DNA of 16,047 nucleotides, taken from Chloroflexota bacterium (GTDB taxonomy: Bacteria; Chloroflexota; Anaerolineae; Aggregatilineales; Phototrophicaceae). Below are positions 1-7,151 of this stretch, one piece after another. The notes under the pieces are model-generated. The model worked only from the letters and a program-made list of their open reading frames with translations, did not search any database and was not told where the DNA came from. The DNA lies in the NCBI GenBank assembly GCA_003242205.1, contig QGUR01000078.1, forward strand, positions 1-16,047. The letters are read 5' to 3'. Each line of letters starts with the position of its first letter. Position 1 is the stretch's first letter. The position numbers and the translations under genes are program-made.

Positions 1-930
1 ATGCTGGGCGTCGCGCGCGCGCTGGCGAACGCGCTGTCGTTGCGCCATCCGTCTTACCTGCGGATGCTGGCTCAGGGCACGAGTCAGAACGTGGTCGCGC
101 GCATTGCGCCGGCGGGCGAAATCAAAAGGCGCGTGTTTCTCGTCGCCCACCTCGATACCGACAAGGCCCGGCGCATGACGCGCCTGCCGCTCCCCGGCGC
201 GGCGCGGATCGCTAGCACAACCGGCATTGCGCTTGCCGGGCTGGCGGGTGTGACCATGCTGGCGGGCGCGCTTACCGGACGCCGGCAGCGTACCAGCATC
301 CAGTGGCTGGCGTCTGCCGCCTGTGGCTTTGGCGCTGCCGCACTTATGGCTGATGAAGCGCAAGCCCCGGTCGCCGGCGCGAACGATAACGCATCCGGCG
401 TGGCGGTGCTCCTCGGGCTGGCGCAGGCGCTGGCCGCGCAGCCGTTGAACGAAACCGAGGTCATTCTGTTGTTCACCGGCTGTCACGCGGCCGGGGCGGT
501 CGGGCTGCGGAGCTATCTGGGGCGTTTCGCGCCGCCGCGCTACAACACCTACTGGATTAACGTGGCGCTGGTCGGCGCGGGACGGCTGTGTTATGCCACC
601 CGCCAAGGCCTGAGCGAGTTCACATCGTACCGTCCTGCGCCCCGAATTACGGCGCTGGCGGCGCGGATCGCGCGCGAGCATCCCGAACTGGGCGTCAGTG
701 GCCGGGATCTCGACATCGTGGACGAGGTCGCCCCGCTGATCCAGCACGACTACGAGGCGATCGGCATCTATGGCTATGATGATCAGGGCAATCCGGCGTT
801 GTGGCACGATCCGAATGACACGACAGCGGCCCTCGACCCGGATATGCTGACGCGCGCCGCTCGTTACACACTGGCATTGGTTCAGGCGCTGGACGCCAGC
901 GAATCGTCCGTTCTTCCAACGACGCTCTAA
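1..930 (+). CDS. M28-family peptidase-like membrane protein, probably 5'-truncated by the window edge
   Basis: Reads as a member of the M28 (aminopeptidase Y/S-like) metallopeptidase fold. H50-x-D52 (in VAHLDTD) matches the first metal-binding motif, D129 in NDNASG the bridging aspartate, D250 a possible further ligand, and H269 in LWHDPNDTT the final histidine. Where the family has two consecutive glutamates (general base and zinc ligand, usually G-x-E-E-x-G), this protein has G160-C-H-A-A-G, so both are missing. It may be inactive or use H162 instead. Between the HxD and DNASG motifs lie two hydrophobic stretches (about 70-92 and 99-116) that look like a membrane hairpin, suggesting membrane anchoring. 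The ATG at base 1 is probably internal, because M28 proteins normally have more sequence before the HxD motif. It ends 12 bases before the -10 box of the next RNA gene. Family fairly sure; activity and substrate unknown. Confidence 0.75.
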   Translation: MLGVARALANALSLRHPSYLRMLAQGTSQNVVARIAPAGEIKRRVFLVAHLDTDKARRMTRLPLPGAARIASTTGIALAGLAGVTMLAGALTGRRQRTSIQWLASAACGFGAAALMADEAQAPVAGANDNASGVAVLLGLAQALAAQPLNETEVILLFTGCHAAGAVGLRSYLGRFAPPRYNTYWINVALVGAGRLCYATRQGLSEFTSYRPAPRITALAARIAREHPELGVSGRDLDIVDEVAPLIQHDYEAIGIYGYDDQGNPALWHDPNDTTAALDPDMLTRAARYTLALVQALDASESSVLPTTL

Positions 931-941
931 TGTTGCCGGTG

Positions 942-947
942 TATAAT
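942..947 (+). promoter_or_regulatory. Consensus -10 box (TATAAT) for the tmRNA-like RNA
   Basis: A perfect TATAAT lies 11 bases upstream of the predicted mature 5' end of the RNA at 959, so transcription would start near 954-957 with only a few bases of leader for RNase P to remove. No good -35 box is seen at the expected spacing. A TG directly abuts the -10, one base off a true extended -10. Confidence 0.6.
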
Positions 948-958
948 TAGGGCCGTAT

Positions 959-1083
959 GGGGATGTGTAGTTTCGATGTGGCATGCTGCCCGGCGAGTAG
1001 CGAGAAGGCGCACTGTGCAGGACGCGAAAACCGGGCGTGAAGGTATGTTGCAGACCCAGGTGCGACTCCTGGCATCTCCACTA
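959..1083 (+). ncRNA. Compact tmRNA-like (ssrA-like) RNA with alanine-type acceptor domain
   Basis: The ends pair as a seven-base acceptor stem: GGGGATG (959-965) with CATCTCC (1073-1079). The third pair is G961:U1077, the G3:U70 wobble that marks alanine tRNAs and tmRNA, and the discriminator base is A1080. It is followed by CTA rather than CCA. A perfect T-arm precedes it: CCAGG (1056-1060), loop TGCGACT, CCTGG (1068-1072). The 5' part carries AGTTTCGATG (969-978), close to the conserved tmRNA D-loop region GGTTTCGACG. A long helix like tmRNA helix 2 can form: 980-986 with 1043-1049 and 987-993 with 1031-1037, separated by a five-base bulge. Known bacterial tmRNAs are about 230-400 nt with a tag reading frame and up to four pseudoknots; only about 37 bases (994-1030) remain at the tip here. 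A -10 box and an intrinsic terminator flank it, so it looks like a live gene. It could be a minimal tmRNA, a degenerate copy, or another tRNA-like RNA. Confidence 0.7.
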
Positions 1084-1113
1084 AAATGCGCCTTCCTGGG
1101 AATAGAGCGTTTA

Positions 1114-1138
1114 GGCCCGCTTTTCGGCGGGCTTTTTT
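1114..1138 (+). terminator. Intrinsic terminator of the tmRNA-like RNA gene
   Basis: The stem GCCCGC (1115-1120) pairs with GCGGGC (1127-1132) around a TTTTCG loop and is followed by six Ts (1133-1138). It lies 31 bases after the predicted 3' end of the RNA and closes its transcription unit before the next promoter. Confidence 0.85.
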
Positions 1139-1177
1139 GTTTCTCCGCCCGGATGCCGTGGAAAGGCGCTTGTTTCA

Positions 1178-1205
1178 TTGCTTTTCTGGCGGTTTGCGGT
1201 TTAAT
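1178..1205 (+). promoter_or_regulatory. Possible promoter for the DUF3352-like gene
   Basis: TTTAAT at 1200-1205 matches five of six -10 bases. TTGCTT at 1178-1183, 16 bases upstream, is a weak -35. It lies just after the RNA terminator and about 50 bases before the chosen ATG, which fits a separate transcription start for the secreted protein. Confidence 0.4.
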
Positions 1206-1258
1206 GTGGCTGCGATGACAGGTTGTGAGTTGTTGCAGTGGTGGGGCCGGTAGAGTCG

Positions 1259-2968
1259 ATGCGATCCCTGTTGCTTTGCCTCATAATTCTCTTCGGCGTT
1301 GGAATGCAGGCCACGTCCGCACAGACGGAGGTATCGGCGCTCGACTGGATTCCGGCCGGTTTTGAAGGTTTCCTGCGCGTCGATCTGGCTGATCCCGATA
1401 GGACGCTGCTCGAACTGAACCTCGCCTACTACGCCGCGTCCTATATTCAGCCGCTGCGCGTCAACGCGGCGCAGCAGCGCAGACTCGAAGACTTTTTCCC
1501 GGTCGACTTCTTTGATGTCGAAGGCGTTTCGTTTCAGGACGTCATTCTGCCGTGGCTGAGCGGCGAACTGGTCGCGGCTTACCGCGCTTTTGACGACCGG
1601 TTCCGCGTGTCGCTCGACGATCTGCTGTTGATCCTGCCGGCCAAGGACTCGTTTGCGGCGGCAGCGGCGCTCAGCCGGATTGTCGCCGAACAGGATTTTG
1701 CCGAGCGCGACAGCTATCGCGGGACGCCGATTGTCATTGGCGACCGGACGGCGATGGCGTTTACGCCGGCGGCGGTGCTGGTTGGCCCGCGCCCGTTGCT
1801 GGAGCAGGCGATTGACGCGCAGGCGGGCGAGCGCGAGCGCCTGATCGACACCGAAGGCTATGCGGCGACGGCGCTGGAGGGCCGCGCGGCCGTTCATGCC
1901 TACATCGACGGCGAGGCTGCGCTGCGCGCCCTGAGCGTAGCGCTTCAGGGCGATAGTTCCGCCACGCCGCTGCTGGAGGCGTTCGGCGATGCCTTGAGCG
2001 CATACGACGGCGGCGCGTTTGGGACTGCGTTGCTGACGGGCGCTGTCGATGGCCTCAGCATTTCCCTCGGCACGGATACGTTTCGCAATACCGTCAACAC
2101 GACCATTCGTCTGAAAACGGATGTAGCCTCGGAAGCAGGTCCGGTGGTGGATGACGCGGTGCTGAATTTCATCCCCCGCAGCGCCATGCTGGTGCAGAGC
2201 GGCAGCAGCGCAAACACGGCCTTCTATAACACGCTGCTGACATTGCCACTGACAGGGTTTACCGCCAACCTGCTGGGCGGGTTTGTGGCCAATCCGGCTG
2301 CGGCACAGCCCGCTATCGAAGCAACGCCCTCGCTTCCGACCGCCGACGATCTCAAGGCCGCCGTCGATGGATTTCTGACGGCGCTTGAAACTGGTCGTAA
2401 TTTCAGTGTCGCCGACGATCTGGTCGCGCATCTGGACGGCAGCTATGCCTTCGCGCTCATCCCCAGGCCCAACGATCCCGATCCGCTGACGGGCGCGCGC
2501 TACGATATGCTGCTGGTCACGCGGGTGTCAGACGCGGCGGCTGCGCTGGACGGCGCGAGCCTGCTGGCGCAGTCGGTGTTCGCGGTAGATGCCAGGGCTT
2601 TTGAGGATGCCACAGTCGGCGACGAGTCGTTCAGGACGCTTTATATCGAGCCAATCGGCGTTCCCCTGCTGCAGCTTGGCACGGTTGACGGGATGCTCGT
2701 CGTAGGAACGGGTAACGCAGTCGAGCAGGCGGTGCGCGCCGGGCGCGGTGACAATCGTCTGGTGAACGTGCCGCGGTGGCAAAACGTCAGCCGCGATGGT
2801 CAGCCAGCGTTGTATGTCGACCTGAACGCTGTTTACAGCACATTCTTTGGGGCGCAGAGCGGCGGTGCGGTTTCACAGGGCATTGGCCAGCTCGGCATCA
2901 GGGTTCAGGATCTGGGCGCTGGCCTTTACCAGATCGACGCGACGGTGACATTGCCCGAAACGCTCTAG
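1259..2968 (+). CDS. Secreted DUF3352-like protein
   Basis: 569 residues. The N-terminus is a signal peptide (MRSLLLCLIILFGVG, probable cleavage near ATSAQ at 18-22) with no lipobox cysteine, so the protein is probably exported and released or surface-associated. The body resembles DUF3352 proteins: an opening IPAGFEGFLRVDL strand, a gene-wide pattern of small-residue-rich helices, a recurring LVGPRPLLEQAID / VVGTGNAVEQAVR element (two repeat-like halves, each with a 'value stored, then index' look), and GQPALYVDLNAV near the end. No catalytic motif is visible and the family's function is unknown. A GTG 21 bases upstream (1238) is in frame, but the ATG at 1259 gives the cleaner signal peptide; neither has a strong ribosome binding site. 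Family assignment is from pattern memory and moderately sure. Confidence 0.7.
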   Translation: MRSLLLCLIILFGVGMQATSAQTEVSALDWIPAGFEGFLRVDLADPDRTLLELNLAYYAASYIQPLRVNAAQQRRLEDFFPVDFFDVEGVSFQDVILPWLSGELVAAYRAFDDRFRVSLDDLLLILPAKDSFAAAAALSRIVAEQDFAERDSYRGTPIVIGDRTAMAFTPAAVLVGPRPLLEQAIDAQAGERERLIDTEGYAATALEGRAAVHAYIDGEAALRALSVALQGDSSATPLLEAFGDALSAYDGGAFGTALLTGAVDGLSISLGTDTFRNTVNTTIRLKTDVASEAGPVVDDAVLNFIPRSAMLVQSGSSANTAFYNTLLTLPLTGFTANLLGGFVANPAAAQPAIEATPSLPTADDLKAAVDGFLTALETGRNFSVADDLVAHLDGSYAFALIPRPNDPDPLTGARYDMLLVTRVSDAAAALDGASLLAQSVFAVDARAFEDATVGDESFRTLYIEPIGVPLLQLGTVDGMLVVGTGNAVEQAVRAGRGDNRLVNVPRWQNVSRDGQPALYVDLNAVYSTFFGAQSGGAVSQGIGQLGIRVQDLGAGLYQIDATVTLPETL

Positions 2969-3020
2969 GCAATCACGCAGCTCGGCGCATAAGTTCGGCA
3001 AAAGTGACCTAATACCATCT

Positions 3021-3050
3021 TTGTTTTGAAAGAAAGAAGTGCGTTACACT
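3021..3050 (+). promoter_or_regulatory. Possible promoter for the BMP-type binding protein gene
   Basis: TTGTTT (3021-3026) and TACACT (3045-3050) are separated by 18 bases, in a locally AT-rich stretch. A start near 3057 would leave a leader of about 50 bases ending in the strong AGGAGG site at 3094-3099. Both boxes are imperfect, so this is a modest call. Confidence 0.35.
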
Positions 3051-3108
3051 CCGGTTGTTGTGTGCTCTCGCACGAGCAGATTCGCTCATATTTAGGAGGT
3101 CTGAAGAT

Positions 3109-4194
3109 ATGAATCGATACATTCGTTTGTCGGCGGCTCTGGCGCTGCTGATGCTGGCTCTGATCCCCACCTTTGCGGTTTCCGCTCAGGATGGCATCGA
3201 GACAGTCTGCCTCGTGACCGACATCGGTCGCGTCAACGACGGCACGTTCAACCAGTATGCCTATGAAGGCATGATGCGGGCTGTTGAAGACTTCGATCTG
3301 GACAGCACTTTCATTGAAACGCAATCACAGACCGACTACCAGACCAATATCGAAACCTGCCTTCAGGAAGGTTACGAGGTCATCATCACGGTCGGCTTTT
3401 TGATTGCGGACGCGACTGCCGAGGCGGCTGCCGCGAATCCGGATGTGTATTTCATCGGCGTTGACCAGGTCAATGAAGACCCTGAAAACCTGCCCAACTA
3501 TGTGGGTATCCAGTTCCGTGAGGATCAGGCGGGCTTCCTGGTCGGCGCGATGGCCGCGCTGATGACCGAGACGAACGTGATCGCAGGCGTATATGGCATC
3601 GACGTGCCGGCGGTTGTCAAGTTCCGTCATGGTTTCGAGCAGGGCGCGCGTTACATCAATCCCGACATCGAAGTTCTGGGCGTCTACATCGCCAGCTTCA
3701 CCGCTCCGGATCTGGGCGCGGCGGCTGCAGAGCAGTTCCTCGGTGAAGGCGCGGACGTCATCTTTGGCGCGGGCGGTTCGACTGGCTCCGGCGGTACGCT
3801 CTACGCGGCGCAGAACGGCGCATATGTCATCGGCGTCGATCAGGACGAATACTTCACAACCTTCGGCGGCGGTGAAACTCCCGGCGCGGAAAACCTGATC
3901 ACCAGCGCGGTCAAGCGGGTCGACAACGGCGTTTACAACATGATTGAACTGCTGGTTAACGGCGAACCGCTGCCCGAAGACGGCATCTACATGCTGGAAG
4001 CCGCCAATGACGGTATCGGCTTTGCTCCGGCGCATGACGCCGACGTGCCTGAAGAAGTCACCGAACGGATTCAGGAAATCTACGAAGCCCTGAAGGATGG
4101 CAGCCTGGATACCGGCGTTGATCCGCTGACCGGCGCGCTGCTGGAAGAGGCGGAAGCGACGGAAGAGGCGACCGTCGAGGCTGACGAGGAGTAA
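3109..4194 (+). CDS. BMP/PnrA-family substrate-binding protein (ABC transporter, probable nucleoside binding)
   Basis: 361 residues. Residues 1-26 form a signal peptide cleaved after VSA; there is no lipobox cysteine, unlike most Gram-positive BMP lipoproteins. The mature part is a type I periplasmic-binding fold of the BMP family. The opening ligand motif DIGRVNDGTFNQ (38-49) corresponds to the family's D-x-G-x-x-D-x-S-F-N. VGFLIADAT, the ribose-loop-like FGAGGSTGSG (219-228) and VIGVDQD (240-246) follow in the expected order. Characterised members bind purine nucleosides, so purine uptake or salvage is a fair inference. The last 20 or so residues are very acidic (repeated E-A-T-E-E) with no counterpart I know. 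ATG 3109 is chosen because AGGAGG lies about ten bases upstream, ruling out the in-frame ATG at 3055. No permease or ATPase genes are next to it, so its partners must lie elsewhere. The gene ends at a strong terminator. Confidence 0.9.
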   Translation: MNRYIRLSAALALLMLALIPTFAVSAQDGIETVCLVTDIGRVNDGTFNQYAYEGMMRAVEDFDLDSTFIETQSQTDYQTNIETCLQEGYEVIITVGFLIADATAEAAAANPDVYFIGVDQVNEDPENLPNYVGIQFREDQAGFLVGAMAALMTETNVIAGVYGIDVPAVVKFRHGFEQGARYINPDIEVLGVYIASFTAPDLGAAAAEQFLGEGADVIFGAGGSTGSGGTLYAAQNGAYVIGVDQDEYFTTFGGGETPGAENLITSAVKRVDNGVYNMIELLVNGEPLPEDGIYMLEAANDGIGFAPAHDADVPEEVTERIQEIYEALKDGSLDTGVDPLTGALLEEAEATEEATVEADEE

Positions 4195-4248
4195 GCTGTA
4201 GCCCTCGCTTTCTCCCTCAAGGAGAATTCAGGGGCGACCGGAATCACA

Positions 4249-4285
4249 GCGGGCAGGGAATTATTCCCTGCCCGCGTTTGTTTTC
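4249..4285 (+). terminator. Strong intrinsic terminator after the BMP-type gene
   Basis: A perfect 12-base stem (4249-4260 with 4264-4275) with a TTA loop is followed by GTTTGTTTTC. It lies between the convergent ends of the binding-protein gene and rny. The T-rich tail is on the plus strand, so it mainly serves the plus-strand gene, though the stem could also slow transcripts from the other side. Confidence 0.9.
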
Positions 4286-4311
4286 GCTGGTTGCTGTCGA
4301 TACCGCTCGCG

Positions 4312-5847
4312 TCAGCGCGCGTATTCCACGGCGCGCGTTTCGCGGATGACCTGTACCTTGATCTGGCCCGGATACTGCATGGTTTCTTCGATCTTGCGGG
4401 CGATGTCCCGCGAGAGCCGCAGCGCCGCAAGGTCGTCGATGGCTTCGGGCCGCACGATAATGCGGACTTCACGGCCTGCCTGCAGCGCGTAGCTCTGTTC
4501 GACGCCGTCAAAGCTGGTGGCGATTTCTTCGAGCATCTTCACGCGGCGGATGTACGATTCGAGGCTTTCACGCCGCGCGCCGGGTCGCGCGCCCGAAATG
4601 GCGTCGGCGGCTTCGACGATGTACGACTCGATATATTCCTGTTCGACTTCGTGGTGGTGGCTTGCAATCGCGTTCACGACGCGCGGGTTCAACCCGTAGC
4701 GCTTGGCGAACTCCGCGCCGATCATGGCGTGGGTTCCTTCCACCTCATGGTCGATGGCCTTGCCGAGGTCATGGAGCAGGCCGCCGGTCTTGGCGACCAT
4801 GACGTCCGCGCCCAGTTCGGCGGCGATCATACCGGCGATATGCGCGGTTTCAATCGCGTGGGCATGCTGGTTCTGGCCGTAGCTGGTGCGGAATTTCAGC
4901 CGGCCCAGCAGCTTGATAATTTCGGGATGCAGGCCATGGACGCCGGTTTCATAAGCCGCCCGTTCGCCTTCCTCGCGGATGACCTGCTCGACTTCGGCGC
5001 GGGCGTCTTCGATCAGTTTCTCGATGCGCGCCGGGTGGATGCGGCCATCCATCACCAGCTTGGTCATCGCGCGTTTGGCGACTTCACGGCGCACGGGGTC
5101 GAAACTGCTGATCGTGACGGCCTCCGGCGTGTCGTCCACCACGACATCGACGCCGGTCGCCAGCTCAAACGCGCGGATATTGCGCCCGTTGCGCCCGATG
5201 ATACGGCCCTTCATTTCATCGCTCGGCAGCGAAACAACGCTGACCGCAATCTCGCTGACGTGCTCGGAGGCGAGCCGCTGGACGGCCAACGAGATCACTT
5301 CCCGCGCCCGGTTGTCGGCTTCTTCGTGCGCTTCGGCTTCCACCTGCCGGATGATGCGGGCCATATCGTTGCGGGCTTCCTGCTCAACAGTCGCCAGCAG
5401 TTCCGCCCGCGCTTCTTCGGCGGTCATCTGGGCGATACGCTGCAATTCCTGCATGCGCTCTTCTTCGAGTTTCTGGAGCGCGTTCTGCTGGCGGTCGAGC
5501 TGGCTCTGGCGTTTGTTCAACTGCTGCTCGCGCTGTTCCAGCCGTTCATAGCGCTTGTCCAGATCTTCGCGGCGGCGCTGCAGGCGCTCGTCCTCCTTGT
5601 CCAGTTCGCGGCGGCGGCGCTGCATGGTTTCGTTCGCTTCTTCGACCAGCATGCGCGCCTTGTTTTCGGCTTCGAGTGTGATATTCGCCGCCTGTGCCTT
5701 CGCTTCATTCGTAATGTTGCGGGCTTCTTCTTCCGCCAGCAGCCGCCGGTTTTTCCCCTGCGAATTCTGGTAGTAGGTCAGGCCCAGATAGCCCGCAATC
5801 ACGCCGACGGCGAGGCCGATGGCGATCCCTACAATCAAGGTGTCCAT
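4312..5847 (-). CDS. rny: Ribonuclease Y
   Basis: 511 residues from the chosen ATG, the usual length for RNase Y, the membrane-bound endoribonuclease that starts mRNA decay in many bacteria lacking RNase E. A single N-terminal membrane segment (3-24) is followed by a long charged coiled coil (about 35-190). Then comes a KH domain with GRIIGRNGRN (214-223), and an HD domain with LLHDLGKA (metal-binding H359-D360) and SHHHE further on. The protein ends in the family-typical VIRETRAVEYA. An in-frame ATG at 5871 would add eight residues, but the ATG at 5847 places the membrane helix at the usual distance from the N-terminus. AGGAGG (5892-5897) is 20 bases from the first and 44 from the second, so the start is not settled by it. 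It lies downstream of recX on the same strand and may be co-transcribed or use its own TATAAC (5909-5914). Confidence 0.97.
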   Translation of the reverse strand: MDTLIVGIAIGLAVGVIAGYLGLTYYQNSQGKNRRLLAEEEARNITNEAKAQAANITLEAENKARMLVEEANETMQRRRRELDKEDERLQRRREDLDKRYERLEQREQQLNKRQSQLDRQQNALQKLEEERMQELQRIAQMTAEEARAELLATVEQEARNDMARIIRQVEAEAHEEADNRAREVISLAVQRLASEHVSEIAVSVVSLPSDEMKGRIIGRNGRNIRAFELATGVDVVVDDTPEAVTISSFDPVRREVAKRAMTKLVMDGRIHPARIEKLIEDARAEVEQVIREEGERAAYETGVHGLHPEIIKLLGRLKFRTSYGQNQHAHAIETAHIAGMIAAELGADVMVAKTGGLLHDLGKAIDHEVEGTHAMIGAEFAKRYGLNPRVVNAIASHHHEVEQEYIESYIVEAADAISGARPGARRESLESYIRRVKMLEEIATSFDGVEQSYALQAGREVRIIVRPEAIDDLAALRLSRDIARKIEETMQYPGQIKVQVIRETRAVEYAR

Positions 5848-5862
5848 CTTTTCAGCGGCTTG

Positions 5863-5879
5863 CTCCCGCATTGCGGGAG
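5863..5879 (-). promoter_or_regulatory. Leader hairpin at the start of rny
   Basis: CTCCCGC and GCGGGAG form a perfect seven-base stem with a three-base loop. It lies between the AGGAGG site (5892-5897) and the likely rny start at 5847, and the alternative ATG (5869-5871) sits at its loop. The position suggests an effect on translation or decay of the rny message, but this is inference. Confidence 0.4.
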
Positions 5880-5969
5880 ACCGGCCGCCTTCCTCCTTTC
5901 CTTACCCGGTTATAGATGGCATGTTTTCCTGCATAAGTGTTTGTCTTTCAGGCTCTTAATTTCACCCGG

Positions 5970-6656
5970 TTACTCGCCGTACCAGTCAGCTTCGTCGTCC
6001 GGGCCCTCGCCGGCGAAATAATCTGGATCATCGCGTTCCAGTTCCTCGATAAACTGCTCGATCGCCGAACGCGCGTCGCTGTACGAAAAGCCCCGACGCT
6101 GAAGAAAGCCATTGAGTTTGACCCGAAAATCGCGCTTACTGAGGCCGCGGAGGCGGCGAATCTGGCTCTGCGCTGCGCGGTAAGCGGCGTCGTCGTTGTC
6201 CTGTTCTGCCAGCACTTCGGCAATCACCCGGTCGGGGACGCCTTTCTGCCGCAATTCGTAACGCAGCGCTCGGTCGCTGCTGGGCTTGAACTGGCTGCGA
6301 TTTTTAACCCAGAATTCCGCGAAGGCCCGATCATCGAGATAACCCAACTGGCGTAGCCGTTCCATGGCTGCGTCGATCACCGGGTCGGGCACGTCCTTGT
6401 CCCGCAGGTTGCGGCGAACTTCCTGCTCGCTGCGCGGGCGGTAGGCGATGAAGCGGGCAGCGCGGTCAACCGCGCGCACGATTTCGTCGTTCGTACGCAG
6501 CGCGTCGATCTCCGCCTCGGTCAGAACCTGCCCTTTGTGAAGCCGCGCGGCTTCGTCGAGTGACAGGCTGAACGCGTAGTCACCGTCGACGAACACGTTG
6601 ACGCGCTTTTTGTCGCGCTTCTGTACCTCAAGCGCCGTGATGACTCCTCGTTCCAT
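5970..6656 (-). CDS. recX: RecX regulatory protein
   Basis: 228 residues. RecX binds RecA filaments and limits RecA activity during recombination and SOS repair in the cytoplasm. The sequence begins with ITALEVQKRDKKRVNVFVDG, the small N-terminal strand region common in longer RecX proteins. The all-helical three-helix repeats follow, including the hallmark YRPRSEQEVRRNL, LRQLGYLDDRAFAEFWV and LRYELRQKGVPDRVI segments, then the second R-x-x-x-F-L-x-R-R-G-F-S motif. The C-terminus is acidic. An AGGCGG sequence just upstream of the ATG is a weak ribosome binding site. No recA is adjacent. rny follows after about 120 bases. No SOS-type operator was found in its upstream region. Confidence 0.93.
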   Translation of the reverse strand: MERGVITALEVQKRDKKRVNVFVDGDYAFSLSLDEAARLHKGQVLTEAEIDALRTNDEIVRAVDRAARFIAYRPRSEQEVRRNLRDKDVPDPVIDAAMERLRQLGYLDDRAFAEFWVKNRSQFKPSSDRALRYELRQKGVPDRVIAEVLAEQDNDDAAYRAAQSQIRRLRGLSKRDFRVKLNGFLQRRGFSYSDARSAIEQFIEELERDDPDYFAGEGPDDEADWYGE

Positions 6657-7122
6657 GTGCTTCCGCCTGACATGCTACCTGCAGGCTTGCGGTTCAGTCG
6701 CCGGGCCGGGCCGACTGAATCACAAAGAGCCGTGTTCGGGGACGAAACCACGGCTGGGCGACGACTGCTCAATCTGGCAGGATACTGCGCCGCGCGTCTG
6801 CGCGAGATAACCGTTGATCGGTAGCTTATCCGCAAGTGGCCCGTTGCTTCAACGCGCTTTCGGGCAAAAGTTCGCTACTGGTTTGACCTATTCGCACTCC
6901 GCTATGTAACGCACTTCTGGTCGAGCGTTCCACGGCTCGACGGCGGCACAATCATCACGTCTGCCCAAGGGCAGGTCCATAGTCGAAACAGTCAGTCAAT
7001 GGCTTATAACCAGCCCAACAGTGGCTTTGTCGAAAGCCCTTACAAACACTGCTCGTTGCAGCTAATACATTTATCATTATGCATATTTCGTGGCCTTTGC
7101 ACAACGGGCGTTTTGTGCATCT
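6657..7122. other. Long intergenic region with seven tight hairpins
   Basis: No gene was found on either strand; reading frames here are short and lack family signals. The stretch holds a series of perfect stems: 6693-6700/6712-6719 (extendable to ten pairs on the plus strand), 6728-6734/6749-6755 with an inner 6735-6738/6743-6746 stem, 6791-6795/6800-6804, 6842-6846/6850-6854, 6920-6926/6935-6941, 6961-6966/6969-6974, and 7023-7028/7033-7038. On the plus strand, TTGACC (6883-6888) and TGTAAC (6905-6910) could form a promoter with 16-base spacing. It could be an unrecognised structured RNA, a long leader of the downstream epimerase-like gene, or a leader of recX on the other strand. I did not recognise RNase P, SRP, 6S or a known riboswitch. 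Confidence 0.5.
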
Positions 7123-7151
7123 TTGCCGCTGATCGGACAGGCCGATACAAT
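7123..7151 (+). promoter_or_regulatory. Promoter for the epimerase-like gene
   Basis: TTGCCG (7123-7128, four of six -35 bases) and TACAAT (7146-7151, five of six -10 bases) are separated by exactly 17 bases. The start would fall near 7158, about 50 bases before the ATG at 7210, which supports that start over the in-frame ATG at 7090. Confidence 0.55.

Noticed and set aside
976..1218. Short open frames on both strands across the RNA gene (976-1218 plus, 927-1178 minus)
   Set aside because: They run through a promoter, paired stems and terminator of the tmRNA-like RNA and show no protein family pattern.
1175..2431. Open frame of 418 residues on the minus strand
   Set aside because: It is antisense to the DUF3352-like gene, rich in Q and R, and has no family pattern; it is a by-product of GC-rich codon use.
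4291..6021. Open frame of 576 residues on the plus strand
   Set aside because: It is antisense to rny, whose RNase Y domains are unmistakable; the frame has no recognisable motifs.
6657..7090. RNase P, SRP or 6S RNA in the hairpin-rich gap
   Set aside because: The conserved RNase P blocks (GAGGAAAGTCC, ACAGAAA) and the SRP core (GGTCAGG with GGAAGG and AGCAGCC) are not present on either strand; a GGCTTATA near 7001 looks like a chance match.
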